From Rhodeus uyekii (Eukaryota; Chordata; Actinopteri; Cypriniformes; Acheilognathidae): 64,000 bases of DNA. Location of the stretch: positions 8,693,501 to 8,757,500 of the forward strand of contig JAWRVZ010000003.1 of assembly GCA_037043235.1 (NCBI GenBank), read 5' to 3'. Each line of letters begins with the position of its first letter. Within the stretch, counting starts at the first letter, position 1. Below the pieces are notes generated by a model. That model saw nothing but the letters and a program-made list of their open reading frames with translations, made no database searches and was not told where the DNA came from. The position numbers and the translations under genes were made by a program. This document shows positions 12,052 to 26,400 of this stretch, piece after piece.

Positions 12052-12926
12052 GAGCATAGAGACATATGTCACTAACACAGAACAAAGGACTATGGGAAAC
12101 AGACAGTCTGTTCTCATGCATCTGCAAACTTGCAGGGACTGATATTGTTCAATGCAAGCACATCATTTCTATCAGCATGGTGCTTGGAAAAGACATATTT
12201 TGGCATGCAAACACATGCTTTTTAGACATGACGAGACAAGACATTACTCCAAAACCCTCAGATTTCATGGTGTTTAATCTCATTATATTGCTATGACCAT
12301 TTTTTGTTGTTGCTTTTATGGGTGGGCTTTTTATGTCATTATCATATGTCATATCTTCCCTCATTCTGGGTCATACCAAACTTCCAGTGAACATTGATTT
12401 AGTTAAATGCTGATGAAAAGTAATGAGCAGTTCTCATTTATTTTGTTGCTGTTTCTGTAAACTGACATGTGCAGTAATCTCCTCTAGACCAACTCAAATT
12501 GATATATTTAATAATGCCTGCAGGATTTGAAAATAATGTTTATTATTATTAATACAAAATAAAGAATTAAAACGCACAGCGCTGTTCAAAAGCATTCGTC
12601 CATTCTAATTTAATTTAACAATAATTCAGCATTCTAATATTGTCAGTTAACGGTTGGTTAATGTGCGTCAGCTAAAAACTGAACAGAAACACGCACAGAA
12701 AAGTTTCACAGATGGATTTGAGGCTTCTTTTGTGTCTTAATGCTGTTCACACCTGGAATGAAAACTACAAATATAATATAAAATATAAAAGATTAGCAGA
12801 GTTCACAGCTATAACGATAATGGCACAGAGAAACAATATCAATGGAGTCAGTTTCAGAACAATTTTATCCAGCTGATGAACAATAAAAACATTGCCAATC
12901 AGAATCCTGTTGCTGTTGTAACGAGC

Positions 12927-13310
12927 ACTTAAAGTGACAGGAGTCTAATAAACCAGCTGCTGTCTATGTCATTAATGTTAATCAAACAAAAAAAGACAAA
13001 GATTAAATCACTGCTCTTGACTGTATAATGTTTGTAGCTTTAATATTGAATAAACTATATTTAATTTTAAACTATCTTTATTTATCATAAAGACTATGCA
13101 GTGTTATTTTACATTTGATTACCTTTTTTTAATCTTTTTTGATTACAACCTTCTTCAGTATTTATTCCCTGAATACTGTTAGACTTACCTGAAAATCTTG
13201 AAGCACTGTTTATTTCATTTGTATAGTTGTTTAATTCTATTTTTTATGCTATTGCTCATAATTAGTTTATTTGTTATTACTGACTGTTTACTTGTCTTTT
13301 GTAAACTTTA
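12927..13310 (+). repeat. Dispersed repeat family A, copy 1
   Basis: Begins with CACTTAAAGTGACAG, continues through ACCAGCTGCTGTCT and AATGTTAATCAAAC, and ends near TGACTGTTTACTTGTCTT. The same ordered landmarks recur in the same orientation at 37722-38060 and 42088-42375, in different intronic contexts, so this is an interspersed element. I cannot name the family. Confidence 0.6.
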
Positions 13311-13554
13311 CACTGGCTAGTAGTTTTTTTCGTGGTAATTGTGAAATTGCACTGGTAAATTGTTTATGTCATCAACCTTATTTATTATGGAATGTATGGG
13401 TCCAAAACAACGAAAACAATAACTTTTATTCATTTCAATCCCATGAAATTGAGAAAAAAATACATTTAATAGAGATATCAGTAGCTGTATCAGTGTTATC
13501 ATTGAAACTGGCCTTCATTCATAGTTCATAAAAAGATGCTAGTAAACATATATT

Positions 13555-13745
13555 TAACAATATTTAAATTTACCAAATTCTTTGATGAATATAAAGTTTA
13601 AATTACTGTATTTTAAATAAAAAATCTTTTGTAATATTATAAAAGTCTTCACTTTCACTTTTGATCAGTGTAATGCATCCTTGCTGAATAAAAGTATTAA
13701 TTTCGGTTAAAAAAACAATAACATACTAACCCCAAACTAGTTTAT
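13555..13745 (+). repeat. Dispersed repeat family B, 3' part
   Basis: Contains TTTTGATCAGTGTAATGCATC, CTTGCTGAATAAAAGTATT and ends near ACTAACCCCAAACT. The same landmarks occur at 49790-50345, and the left part of the family at 38725-39640. This is a common cyprinid-type interspersed repeat; family name not assigned. Confidence 0.55.
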
Positions 13746-14422
13746 ACATTTCAGAATTCATGAATATTTAGTACACCAAATGCATAAATTTAGTTTGTTT
13801 CCAGAGTAAAATTAGATTTTGAATCGCAGATTCTCAATGTGGCCTCAAAACTGTGCAAAGGTATGTACAATTTTTAATTTCATATTTGTAATAAACATAT
13901 TAATATTTGTACTGTATTTATATTTTGTAACACGGATCATTAAAAAGTGCTTATCAGCATGATTAACATGTAAAGGTTTTCATTTTGTTGTTGTTTCTTG
14001 GAGAAGTAATTTAATCTTGTGAGGGCAGAGAGAGTGTGGAAACATTATAGTCATAATGCACCATCTGGGATTATGTTTAACCACAAAACCGTACATAGAG
14101 ATAACAGGCTTAAAAAAGGGAGGGAAAACAAAACCAGAGGAAATGAGATTTATAGACAATTTCATAGCAGTGCCATTATAAATAAGTCATATATGCAGGT
14201 TTAATATCAAAACAAATAACCTTTGAAATATTAAAGAACTTCCCACTGGAAACCTCAGAAGCATGTTTGCACTGCTATGACAAGGTCAATAATCTCAAAC
14301 AGGCACAGCGAGACAGGCAGGGTTTGATGTCACATGGGGAGGAACAGGGCAGCTGAGATTGGCTTTTACATGTCCATCAAAGAAATGCTCACCCTTCTAA
14401 AACAAAATGGCTGCCAGTGAGG

Positions 14423-17400
14423 CTATGCCCAAATGCCCTCCTCATCATCCTATTGGTTAAGAGATGACAGGGTTTTAGCCAAGTGCAGCATGGGAAAAAA
14501 GATCAGGTTAGTATGCGAATATATCCAAGTAGAAGTGACCCGTAAGCGCAGACGCAGGATCAGTTTTCAATATCTTTGATGTTAAATATTGCATCGCGGG
14601 GGTTAAGGGAAACTGATCCTGGATCTGCACTTAGGGGCGATTTCTACAGTCATGAATAAGAATAAAATCCATAGGGTTGAGAAGTTATGATCAATATGAA
14701 GGCAGTAAAAAGGAAATGATAGCGTCTGCGTTGGAGATGAGGGCAGCTCCATTTCAATTACGAAAAACTGGACTGCAATGGAAATGGACAATGGAGGGTC
14801 CGTTTCCAACTCAGTTTCTAATATTAATATTTTATCAACACGTATGAAACTGACCACACCTCCAATTTGTCTTTCTTTGGCTTGCAGTTAAGATTAAGCT
14901 CCTATGAATATGAGATAAGCAAAATACAGCAATGGTACAAGTATTTCATATTCAGCCATATTGTATTTCCACTGAAGGAAAAAAAAAAGAAAAGCTGATG
15001 ACCATAGTAAACTATTTTAAAGGAACGGTTCACCCAAAAATGAATATTTTGACAGCATTTACTCATATAAGTTATAAGGATGACAGGATTTTCATTTTTT
15101 GGAGAACTGTCCCTTTAACACTTTTCTGATGTTCGTAGAGGACCAGATTGTGACCTGATCGGGTGACTTTGGAGGTTTGTGGTTGGTCTGGTCAGGAGGC
15201 GTTTTCAAGTAGCCATCGTCGTAATTATTCGCCATGAGCTTCATACGGTTCTGTGTCTAGGAGAAAAGAGGAGGCACAGATGTAAGGAAAGAAGGGGGGA
15301 GGGGGGTAGAAATGGATGAAAGCAAAAGGTTAAGGGGGGTTGATTAGGGGTCAAAAAGATGATCAATTTAAACATCAAGCACATCAATAGACCTTGTTTG
15401 AATTTCGAAACCTACCAGTCAAAACAAAGATGTTATTTGTCTAGGCCTTTCAAGTTCTCCAGCGTTGATTTAAAGCAAACAAACAACTTGACCTTGAGGA
15501 CAGACTGATACGCTGGGAGCCTTGTGACGCAGTCCGTACCTGCTGTTTGAGTTGCTGCACCAAACGATCCTTCTCCCTCCGCAGCTGAGCCACTTCCTCT
15601 TGCGTCTTCTTTTTTTTGGACGAAGACAGCTCCAGCAAGGCTATATTAGCATCCTTCTCACTTATGGCTGCCAGCAGAGCCTCCTGTCTGTGAATTACAA
15701 TTATTTCAATTAAAAACATATCTATATCTATTTTATTATTAATTATATTACTAATTGCACACTATTAAAACTTATAAAAAAATAAAATGACATAAAAAAT
15801 AAAAATGATTAGATGTCAAAGCCTAACGTCAAACAGCATTTTAGGGAAATGCTGTGGAAGTGCTCTTCAAAGCATCTGAACTCATTGACAAAGACCAGGC
15901 TTCTTACAAAACTCAACAGATTAAGTTAAAGGAGGTTTGCTTTCACAAGTACAAAAACATCTCTGTGGAATATGGATTTTGTCAAAATGACTGTTTATAA
16001 TTGTCTCATAAAGACAGAAATAGCTTGTTTATTCTCAGTTTGTCTACAGATTCCCAGGAGCACGGCTGAAGTATGGAGACAGAAATAGCAAACAGAGCAA
16101 GCCACGTGCAAAATGAATCATCCTCTGTATTTATTATCTGCACAATACATGGTAAGAAAAACATATACTCAAAGTTTTACAGCCTATTTTTCTGTCATGA
16201 TGTTTAGCTCTGTTTACTCTGTATTAATGTATTTATATTAAGTGACCTCAGAATGAAACCTGATGAAAAATATGGTTATATAATGATTTAAATATCTAAT
16301 CAGGAAAAGCAATTTAGATCTTAAATTCATTGCATTACACATTGCAAATGTGTCTGCCATGCAATATTGTTAAACTTTTTACTATATGCTTTTTGTTGCT
16401 GTTCCTGCACGTTATATTGTGCATGTGACAAAGAGGGATTAGAATGCATGAGCAGAATGGGCTCAAAGTTTCAATTAGTGAAAAAATAATGATTGCAACT
16501 AAATAAATCCCACAAATCCCACAAACAAATCCCACTGTCCAAATCAATAAACCACTCTTTTGTATTGTAGACGGCCTAACATCCCAAAAAAATGTCTTTA
16601 TTATCACTGATGGTCCCATGAAGAAGCTTTAACACCCATGAAACCTTTCCATTGCACAAAAGGGTCTTTATAGTGGAAAAGAGTTCTTTAAATGATTCAT
16701 TAGAAATTATGTCATTTTATGTCCCATTTATTTTGCAGAACTGTTCACTGAAAGGTTCTTTGGGAAGCCCAAAATATTTCATCATTGTGAAAAACCTCTT
16801 TTGAAACCTTTATTTTTAAGTGATGCAGTAAAACTAGGCAGGATGTAAATCAGAAATTTATACTGTAGTTGTATTGATTATAATGGAAGAACTGCATGGA
16901 GACAGTCAATGAGCTCATGAACACATTAAACTATACATTATAAAAGTATAGAAACTCTTCATTATAAAAGAATGTTGCCTGCTTTCTGTATATCATTTTC
17001 TGTATATCATTTATTAAAAATCTGAATTACACTATTGTTTTTCGTGTTGCTGTGAAGGCCAATATGAAGTCGGCTGTTTAGTCACTGTCTTAATGTACTG
17101 ATGTATAAAACAGGAACATTTTGTTTTGGATGTGTAACCTACGCACAGAAGAATATGGCCTGCAAGTTCCCTGTGCATGAGTGTTGTAATTCCACAAGAC
17201 GTTTGCAAACCCTCTTCGTTCTTTCAGTCTTTATTGAACTTTTCAGACTCTTTGCAAGCACCGTTTATGGTAAGATGTAAAAAGAAAGATGGTAACGTAC
17301 TTCATCTCCAGTACTTCCTCCAGATGCCGCCTCCTTTCTGCCCTCAGTGTAGTCAGATGAGCTTCTTTCTCAGCCAGAGACTGTTGGGTGGATGACATCT

Positions 17401-20400
17401 TGGCCTTCATGGACTCAAGCTCCAGCTTCACCTTCTCCATCGCTCCAAGTAACTCTTCCATCTTTAAGAAATGAACAAAAGGTAATTCTCTTTTTATTAT
17501 TGTTTGTTCTGTACTTCACAGACTGACTAGAGATGCAATCCCCGTTGTAGAAATCCAGTAATTTCAACAGGAATTCGTGGAATTGAAAAAGTTGCGTGAG
17601 GGCAAACGATTTCTCCATGCACAAAAAAACAGCTTAACCTGGTGTGTGATCTGGTTTCTCCATTAAGAGACTACAGGTATGAATGTAAATACCACTTTTG
17701 GTTTTCTTAATCTGATAAAATACTTTAGAGCTTCCTCATTTATGGATGATCTAATGAGTCTTCCTCATTTATTTCAAGTTTTCTCTTCCCTGGAACACAC
17801 TTCCAAGCACTGTGACAGTCTTCACGTTAAAACACTCTCAGAGAAGTTATGTCTTTAAATTCATCCCCTTAAAAGCATCCTCTCCACACACACCTACAGA
17901 TAGACATCTTTAATAACTATGTCATGACTCACTGTTATTTTGAGTATCTTATGTCAACTGCATTTTTAAGACAACATAGTTACAAATAGTTTTTAAAGAA
18001 ATAGTGAACTAGTTATTCCTATAACACAAGTCAATTGAACGTTTGTCATTTTGCTAGTAATCATTGTAGTGATGACCTGTTTTTCCTGGTGGGTTCGTGC
18101 AGCCTCCTCCTGTGCCAGAACCATCTCCCTCTCGGCAGTGATTTGAACGCTCTCTCTGAGAGCCTCCTCCAGCTCCTCGATGCGCTCTGCCTTCTGCCGC
18201 AGGGACTCCTGTAGTAGACAGGGCTCAGCTCATCAGAAGCACACCAGCATAGTTTGACAATGTTGAAAATATATAGGGATCTGTCAAGACAGAGGAGCTT
18301 ATGACAAAGCTGTCATAACTATCCCTCTGTATGTCTCACCTGCTGTGGGCCATCGTTGACATTTCTGCCCTTCCCTGGTGGCTCCTTGTGTTTGCCAGAG
18401 GACTTCTTACTCTGCTCTTTCATTTGCCTGAAACATAAACATGAAATGGTTGTGAGAGGAATTCTCTGGGGTTTAATAGTAAAATGAAGAGTTTTGGGTG
18501 GTGCGCAGGGGAATTTATAACAACTTAAAAGCTCCAAAAAAAAATAGCTGGTTTATTATTGATCAGTAAATATCACCAAGCCTAATCACATGTATATTAA
18601 CTTCCCTGTGCTGTTTGTAAAGATAAAAAGATGGTTTTATGGAGGAAAAAATACATTCCTTTTCTTTTTTGCACCCCATGAAATCGCTTGATGAACGCAA
18701 CCAATCCATGATATTTAATGATCAGATATTTAATTTTTCATGCTCATTTTCCTTATTTTTATATTTAGATCAACTTAATCTTTAAACTTTCTAATCTTTA
18801 ATTTAATAACACCATTAAATGTAATATTTCGCAAATCTAAATACAAAGTTGGGACTCACTTGTAGCATTTAAAATAACTGATTTTAGTTTTTAGTGTTTT
18901 ATTTTTAATTTATTTAGACAAAATTGTATTGAATTTTTGTGTTGAATGTTGTATTAAGTTGTTTTTCAGTCATAACAGTAAAATAATGATTGGCCAAATT
19001 TTTAAGATTGGGGGAATCCCTAGAAACAATGATTAGTACATTTTAAATTCGTATATGTCGTCTTCTTTTTTTTGTCTTTTTAAATTAAGGGTTCACTAAC
19101 AGTTGACTAAAAGCTACAAAACATTTATGGGGTCTTTAGCATGTTTAAACTTTATTTCTTGAGACCTTGGTCCATTTATGTGTGTGGAAGTACACATGTA
19201 TCTACTAACCTGGAAGCCACACTAGGTACACATTTCCAGGTGAAAATGTGAAAAAGAGGGAGAGAAAAAGCAGAAGTTCAAAGGCCACTTAGCATGAGGA
19301 AAAAATACTTGTGCTTCAATGGGGTGGGTGGGGGGGTCAAAGAAGCCAAGTCAAAACATCTGCCAAATGCAGACACTGAAAACTCTTTTTGACGTGATGC
19401 TTAAACACAGCAGCACAAATGGGCAAAGACAATAACATGTTTTGACTGCTACACCAATGCAACAGATAATCACATTTATAAAAAGAGGTTAGAGCAAGCC
19501 ATGATGAGCCGGGAAATAGACTGACCTCTCCAGCTCACTGATTTTTCTGTCCTTGTCGTTCTTCTCGTTCTCCATCTGACGCAGGATGTCTAATAGACGA
19601 TCAACTTCAGCCTGGGCTTTGGCGGAGTCCTCTCTGTGTCTGGCCACATCCGCCTCGAGTGAAGAAATCCGCTCGGATATCTCTGCGTTGGCCTGTGCAT
19701 TGGCTGCGGCACTCTGGACCTAATAGAGGTTGTGATATAAACACACCCACAATTTACACAAACTCAAACATTTAAGTCCCTGTCTAGGTTTAATCTCCCA
19801 TTTGTTTTTGCCTTCGTAGTTTACAATGCAATGGCTATGTTTCAATTCACATACTTGTACTACATACTTGTACCAGTTTTTTTATAAGTTGTAGACTGAT
19901 GGGTCAAGTTTAATTTTGGCATATAATGATTTAAAGGGATCGTTTACCTAAAAATGAAAATTCAGTAATCGTTAACTCACCCTCATCTCATTCCAAAACT
20001 GTATGCCTTTATTTCTTCTGCAGAACACAAAAGAAGATATTATGTAGCTGTTGATAACCAAACAGCTTCAGTTCCCATTGACTTCCATGTATTTTTTTTG
20101 TCCATACAATAAAGATAAATGGGAACGGAAGCTGCTTGGTTAAAAAAATTCTACAAAATATCTTCTATCCAAAGATGAAAGAAAGTTTAGAATGATAAAC
20201 AAGGGTGAGAATTTTCATTTTTGGGTTGAATCCTTTTAAATTCTATCTGAAAAACAATTTAATTATTATTGTTGTGCTGAAAAATAAAAAATTTCCAAAA
20301 TATTCCAGTTTTTCTACTAAAACACCTACAAAAAGCAATATCTAACCAATTAAATTTGTAAAAACTATTTTATTAACAAATTTTCATGATATTTTTAAGA

Positions 20401-23400
20401 CCTCTGCAGGCCTGGAAATTGCAATTGTAATTTGTAAAAACTATGCCATTTAATGAACTTTGGCTTAATATTATTTATTTTTTTGGACTAACTTTAATAC
20501 GTTTACAATAGAGAATAGTATGAATAGTATGGAAATATTTGGATCCAGCAAATTAGGACGCTTTTGCTAACCTTCTTTAGTTGGTTCTCAAGCTTCGAGC
20601 ATTCCTCTCTCCTTTGCTCAAGGGCGATCTCTAGGCTTTTCAGTTTGGAGTCTTTCTTCAGGCCAGATGAGGCCAGCGACGATGCATGCTCTTTGAGGTC
20701 CAGAAGAGAAGTCTGAAACCAAACTTAGCATTGAGATTTACAAGGTATACAACTTGCAAACACTTTTAGCATACATGTACCTTTAGAAGCTCATGGGGTG
20801 ACAGACACTTAACCAAGCTGTCACATAGGGTATATAGTTGTTTCAAGTTTGACCACCTTACATACAAGCAGATTTATCTTTTTAAAATCTCTCCAAAGTA
20901 TTTCAGTACACATATTAGAGAAATCAGGACTGACCTTTATTTATATCCGGTAAATTACTTACCGGATATAAAATAAAAATTTAAACTAAAACAGAAATAA
21001 AACCTAAATGGTCATTTGAAAACAATTATAATGGTTTAATTGACAAAGCTCATACAATTACTAAGAATTTAGCTAAAATTAAAACTTACAAATAAAAGCT
21101 AATTCAAAGTATTAATAAAAACTATAAATAATCAAAATATTACACTGCAACATAGATTTACTTAAGGTGCAAAATTATGATGACAACTTTCTGCAGTAAA
21201 TATCTATATTATTTATTTAATATTTAATATTTCAATATTTACTTAAGAGCAAAATTGCATGATATTAATCAAGTTTCTTTTTCTCAACCTCAATAATATA
21301 GTCATTTTAATCATAAACCTCACTATATTTTATTAAAAAATAAACTTAATACAAGATATATTCTATGAAAACGAACAAGTTTTAATATCTTAAGCAATTT
21401 TGGGTTAGTAAATTGAACCTACAAAACATAAAAGATATAAAAGATAAAAACACATTGTTTTGTGCCCAACTCAAAAGCTTTTTTATTCTAAAGCAAAACA
21501 ATAAATACAATTATTAATCATGTATTGTGCTTTTAATAGCATTTCTTGTCCTCTTTCAGGACTGTTTGTTAATCTCTAACCTCTCGGTCTGACAGATCTC
21601 CCTGAAGCATGCTGACTTTCTCCTTTAACTCCCTCAGCTCTTTTTTACTGCTGTCCAGCTCCTCTGCTTTCTCTCGCTCCTCACGGTCACGTTGCTCCTT
21701 CAGACGCTCAATAATACGTTCCTGTTTAGAAGTGGACACATTAACACAGTGCCAAAAAGACAGCATATACAAAGAACGTGAAATGTTTATAACTAAACCC
21801 AGATGTTCTGACTCCAGATTACAACAATACTGATGTCATTTTGAAGTGCACCAATGATGTGTCCTGCAGTCGGATGGTTTTATAGCGTCCTCTAGAGATG
21901 ATCCTCACCTTCTCAGCCAGTGAGTCTTCCAGTGTAGTGAGGGCAGTGTCTGTATTAGAGGTGTCTGTCTGTAGAGACTTCACCCTCTCTCTAAGGCTGC
22001 TCATCTGCTTCTCTTTATCCCTCAGCTGCTCCTGCAGGTTTTCAATCTGAAACACAGGAGTTATATATATATACACAAATTTTGAATGTAGTGAATTTTC
22101 TAAAAGTATTTTTAATTCCTGCATTTTCCTGCACAAAACTATTAGTTGAGCTACTGGCACCCCATTTGGCTTACCCCAAAGCATCTGATACACTTTACCC
22201 CATAGCTATTTGGGAAGAATACTTAATTAAGTAATTAAATATATATATATATGTATACTGTACTTTAGCAATTCACCTACATATTTTTAGACCCATATTT
22301 AAAAAATACGCATCATATGTAGATACAGTACATATTTTTTACATTGTTTTAACTTGCTGTGTAAATTTAGTTAGTAAAAAGGTTTGTAGAACATTAGTGT
22401 AAAAATGTGTCATGTGCCCATAAAAAAAATCTACAATGATAATCTATCATTTGTTTATGCTAAAATATGAATACAGTTATTGTTGTTATAATAAACTATA
22501 TATTAGTTCACTATGGTTTTACAGTAGCAATAACTGTAATAACTCTGCTATTTTGGTGGAAATTGTTAAATTGTATTAATCTTTATCAGTTTAACAGTAT
22601 CAACTGTATGTAAGGTTCTTGTAGATGTATTTTTCATGTAACATATGGCATGCATGACTGGACTGGTGACAAAATTTTTGGTTTTATAAAATTTTCTTCT
22701 AACTTTCTGGTGAATTGGTGAATCTAGCCCTCACTTTTTTCTGAAGGACGTTGACTTTCCGCTCCTTGACCTCCAGCATGTCCTTCAAATCATGGATTTC
22801 TCCATTGAGTGTGCTTTTTTCTTCAGACATTTCCTGGATTTGCTTGCTCTTTTTGTTTAACGTGGTCTCTTTCTCCTCCAAACGCAACCTCAGAGCATCC
22901 ACCTGCAAAACAGTTGTGTGCAGTGGTCAGAGAATCAGACGGTGTGATGGGTGAAGATAACGACTGGTGTGCTCTACTTACCTCTGTCTGGAGAATAGCA
23001 GCACGTTGTTCTTTGGCAGTCAGAGACTCTTTGAGCACTTCAATATGCTGTTTGCTGTCAGAGAACTGGTTGGTCAGGGTTTCCAACTTGGTCTGCAAGC
23101 CGAGGAGTTGGGTGTCCTTCCTGGAAAGGTCTTGCTTGACTTGGTCCATCTACATAAAATTATTCAACATTTGTTATTCATATGTGAGACTAATCCTGAT
23201 GTGTTCTTCGAAAGCATGCCATGCAGTACCTTGTTCTTCATGAACTTGGTGTGGTTGCGGTAGACCTCCATCTGCTTGGCCTCTTCCTGCCGTTCTTCAC
23301 AGCTGAGCATGCTACTAGATCGAAGCATCATGACCTGGTCCTCCAGCTCTCTGAGGCCCCGCTCTAGAGAACCGATCTGAGAATCCTGAGACGCGTGACA

Positions 23401-26400
23401 AAATGAGTCATAGGTTTGATGTCAACCAATCACAATGTGCCAAAACTTGGAATGTTCTACAAAAGTTGCATGATTTACGTTAATGCTACTTTGTGGTGCC
23501 ATTTTTGCTCAACGTATACTTTTACTATATGAAACATACATCCTGTCTAACATCAACAGAAGTAAGAAAATCATACAGGCCTGAGGGTGAGTAAATGATT
23601 TTTTGCTGAACTCAATTGAATTTAATATGCACTTCAAACTCACTTTAGTGGATTTCAAGTCCTAAATAATAATACATTTTATTTTATATAGCGCCTTTAA
23701 AAGTTACATCTCAAAGCGCTGCACAGAAACATATAAATACAATAAACATACATTAAAGTTAATTTAAAAGAAAAGATGCATGATATAAAAAGCAAAGCAG
23801 AACACACAATAATAATCACTTGTATGCAAGTCTAAAAAAATAAGTTTTAAGTGAAGATTTAAAAGCACTATAAGAGTCAGCATGTCTGATCTCATTGGGC
23901 AGAGCATTCCAGAGTCTTGGAGCAAAAGAAGAAAAAGCCCGGTCACCCATAGAGTGTAAACGTGTTGGAGGAACAATTAAAAAAACTGAATTAGAACGGA
24001 GATTGCGTCTTGGGGTGTATGCAGTTAAAAGTTCAGTCATATATTGTGGCGCTAAACCATGCAAGGCCTTATAGGTGAGCATTAGAATTTTAATAAAAGC
24101 ATGTTTTAAAAAAAAACTGTATTTGCAGATAATATAAAATAATTAAAATAAAAGGCCAATTAAATATATTGTTTGATATTTTACATAAATTTGCATGAGC
24201 ACTGATAGACAAAGGAAAATGTGGTTTCTGTCATCATACGTAAACCGATTAACACATTCATTAAAATAGGAGCTAAAGTACTACCTTCATCTCAATTACA
24301 GTCTGAAGAGCTTTGGTTTTCGTAGTCTCTGGCGTCCCCTCGAGGCGCCGATGCAGCTCCTGCAATTAAAGACACATGGTTGGCACTTCCTTCACACCAG
24401 TGCCAGAAATAGAGCTCTCAGATGTCATCATACCTTGAGGGAGAGCAGCACTGTTTAGTTTTGGCTGAATTCTCCATCACATTGCAGAAGCTGTACTGCT
24501 ATCTAGTTCAATTAAGTATCCTACTTTTTTGTGTGTTTAACTGTATATTTTTACTGGATGTGTTGTATAATGGTGCATTAAGAGAGAATAGTATTTCTAC
24601 TTTAAATCACTGCAGTCAGTTGATTGTATATGGCAGTGGTCCCCAACCCCCGGTCCGTCGATGAAATGGTACCGGGCCGCGGAGCACATTCGCGGAAGCG
24701 GCTGCAAGCGGCTGTGGCGATGTGACTATGGAGACGTTTGAACAGTCTTTGCTCCCCCCCCCCCCCCCCCAACAATCTCGAGCGGGCACCGGTCCGCGGC
24801 AAAATTATCACACGTTTACCGGTCTGTGGCACAAAAAAGGTTGGGGACCACTGGTATATGGCACTTTCCAAGCTATATTGCCTGAAAGGTGATTAACCCT
24901 CAGAAAATTTTGGTCATCAACCTCCGGAGGTCATAGGAGGTCAAGGCCAAGCAGTTTCATTTTATATGAGGATTGTCATTTTTGCAACACTGTTGTCCAA
25001 ACTATATTGTGTCACAATACAGTATAAAAATAATGAACCAAAATTAGTTTGAATTTATTTTTTAACAATAAACATATAAATATCAAAGCTAAAAAAAACA
25101 TAATACTACACCAAAGTGAGTATTGGTTGCATGTAACAAGCGTTGCAAATTTAACCTTTATTTAGTTCAGTTTAGAGAGTTTAGGATCAAATTTTTTTAT
25201 ATAAATAAAATAAAATAATTAATTTTAAATTAATAATAAATATAAATAATAAAAAAATAAATCATTTTCTTACAATAACTTGGTTAATAGGATTGAGTGG
25301 CTGAGCTTGGAAAATGCAGACAAACACAATTTCTGTATAAATGTAGAAAATCGAAAATATGTTCATTTTAAAGGAATATTAAAAAATGTGTAATGTAGAA
25401 AATAATCTAGTAACAGGGTTTTGCAAAAAGAGCTAAACAGTACGTTTTTGGAAATGAAACATTAAAAATATTTGAAAATATTTTGTTACAGTATTTTGTA
25501 CAATATACAGTAAATATTAATTGAAAATAAACTATTATGATTTACCGTGAAAATATATGTATATATAATATGAATGTAACATTATTATTATATTTTGTCA
25601 TTTGTATTTTTAACTCGAGTTAACACACACCTCTCTCAAAGCCGCTAGCTCTTTATCACGCTGTTCTAGAAGATTCTCCAGGTGGTGTGCGTGCATCTCA
25701 GCATCTGCGAGGCGACGTGTGCGCTCATGGTCCTCTTCACTGGCTTTAGCTGAAGGTCCCTTGCTGTGCAACATCTCCAGGAGCTTTTTGACTGAGTCAT
25801 CACGAGCAGATAGCGTCTGCCGCTGGGTTTCCATACGAACCTCCATCTCCTCCAAGGTACGGCGGAGCAAGAACAGCTCTCTTGCCTGTCTCTCCTGCTC
25901 CTCGCTGGGCTCGCAGGCCAGCGGCTCCCCAGGTGGCTGGAGAAGCTGGTTTAAGTCACGCTGGATACGCAGCTCAGCCTGCAGCGCCTGCACGGTTGTC
26001 TGCAAGTGCTGTGATGGAAAAGAGAATAATTTATTCACAATTCATTCAAAATATTTAAAAACAGAAATAGTTTAGAGACATTGGCTGTTAGTAGATTTTT
26101 GGAATTGAACTAAGAGTTAACAGCCAAGAAATCAAGGATATTGGTTTCACATCATTATTATTTATAAAGGCATCCCACAGAAACCATTTTTTTATTCATC
26201 GGTAATGCAGTTCAATCTATAGTATCATCTTTCATACAACATGACTAATTACTGAGAACAGTTGTGATGTATCATATCATTTGTAATTACTACTACAACT
26301 TCAATTGGTTAGTGCAGACTTCAAGGCCCAGTCACACAGCGAAAACGCATGAAGAACGCACGAATTACGCACAGATTTTCATTTCTGCGTGGAGTGTGAG

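Larger units (their letters stand above)
12052..14422. other. erc1 downstream region with repeats
   Basis: AT-rich sequence past the erc1 stop codon, partly its 3' UTR. It contains one copy of a dispersed repeat at about 12927-13310 and the 3' part of another repeat at about 13555-13745, listed separately. No further gene is supported. Confidence 0.5.
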
